Origin: Sabulicella rubraurantiaca
GTDB taxonomy: Bacteria; Pseudomonadota; Alphaproteobacteria; Acetobacterales; Acetobacteraceae
DNA length: 64,000 nucleotides
Assembly: GCF_017355885.1 (NCBI RefSeq)
Contig: NZ_JAFEUU010000002.1
Location: forward strand, 434,001 to 498,000
Direction: 5' to 3'
The notes beneath the pieces were generated by a model. That model made no database searches and was not told the origin of the DNA. It saw only the letters and a list, made by a program, of their open reading frames with translations. The stretch's first letter is position 1. The number at the start of each line of letters is the position of its first letter. This document shows, piece after piece, positions 63,953-64,000 of the stretch. The position numbers and the translations under genes were made by a program.

Positions 63953-64000
63953 CTAGCCCTTTACGTTCGGTTCCGGGCGGGCGGGCGCAGCAGGTCTTCC
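63953..64000 (-). CDS. C-terminal tail of an unidentified gene upstream of purF (perhaps cvpA)
   Basis: A minus-strand frame enters from the right edge and reads RPAAPARPEPNVKG before a TAG stop at 63953-63955, 6 bases before the purF start. cvpA commonly precedes purF in proteobacteria and has a variable proline/alanine-rich tail, so this may be its end. Sixteen codons are too few to identify it. Confidence 0.3.
   Translation of the reverse strand, partial: GRPAAPARPEPNVKG

Overview
The window is a GC-rich, densely packed bacterial chromosome segment with very short intergenic gaps, many ATGA, GTGA and TTGA stop/start overlaps, and frequent GTG and TTG starts. The gene content (alphaproteobacterial-type gcvT-gcvH-gcvP with a tandem glycine riboswitch, thrC followed by an M16 peptidase, heterotetrameric glyQ/glyS, hemC-hemD-mic60-hemY, a Bug-type solute receptor and a GTTC-N7-GTTC LexA-type site) points to an alphaproteobacterium. 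Rhodospirillales/Acetobacteraceae, Roseomonas-like, is my best guess; this is inferred from protein style and synteny, not from a database search. I see no tRNA, rRNA, CRISPR array, complete insertion sequence or prophage, and no gene-free stretch longer than 300 bases.

Layout. 1-8.1 kb: a DUF2254 membrane protein (cut by the left edge), an FkbM methyltransferase, a PanE-like ketoreductase, an AstE/AspA-type deacylase divergent from an M81 (MlrC) metallohydrolase, and a LysR regulator divergent from a Bug-type receptor with a palindromic operator candidate between them. 8.1-13.2 kb: a DsbA-like protein, a gamma-glutamyltransferase-like lipoprotein that appears to have lost its catalytic threonine, an aminotransferase, an alpha/beta hydrolase broken by a one-base frameshift exactly in the nucleophile elbow, and an unrecognised basic protein that looks derived from an IS5-type transposase N-terminus and lies behind a perfect SOS-box match. 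13.2-19.9 kb: mlaC and mlaA (outer-membrane lipid transport), metF, a bile-acid/sodium-symporter-fold transporter, uvrD and prmA. 19.9-30.2 kb: glycine riboswitch, gcvTHP, thrC, M16 peptidase, pmbA and a canonical gamma-glutamyltransferase, all on the plus strand with short gaps.

30.2-44.3 kb: an NCS2 permease with an unusual cytoplasmic tail, glyQ-glyS-ppdK-GNAT, two small exported proteins, an SDR, the methionine importer metN-metI-metQ, an alpha/beta hydrolase and an HpcH/HpaI-type aldolase. 44.3-52.5 kb: a divergent catabolic-looking island. The minus arm holds a ThrC-like PLP enzyme, a second M81 hydrolase, a D-threonine-aldolase-family enzyme and an HdrC/HdrB-like iron-sulfur pair, all translationally overlapped. 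The plus arm holds an M20 deacylase and an ADP-forming acyl-CoA synthetase. I cannot assign a known pathway to this island; it is the best candidate here for an undescribed metabolic system. 52.5-64 kb is housekeeping: a TRIC/UPF0126 channel, an MFS transporter, tsaD divergent from hemC-hemD-mic60-hemY (with a clear terminator), gpsA, rlmJ, a YciK-like SDR, purF and perhaps the tail of cvpA.

Themes. One-carbon, glycine and methionine metabolism recurs (metF, gcv, glyQS, metNIQ, thrC, purF). Two separate M81 hydrolase loci are each paired with a zinc deacylase. Several divergent promoters are so compact that the transcripts may be leaderless (tsaD/hemC, uvrD).
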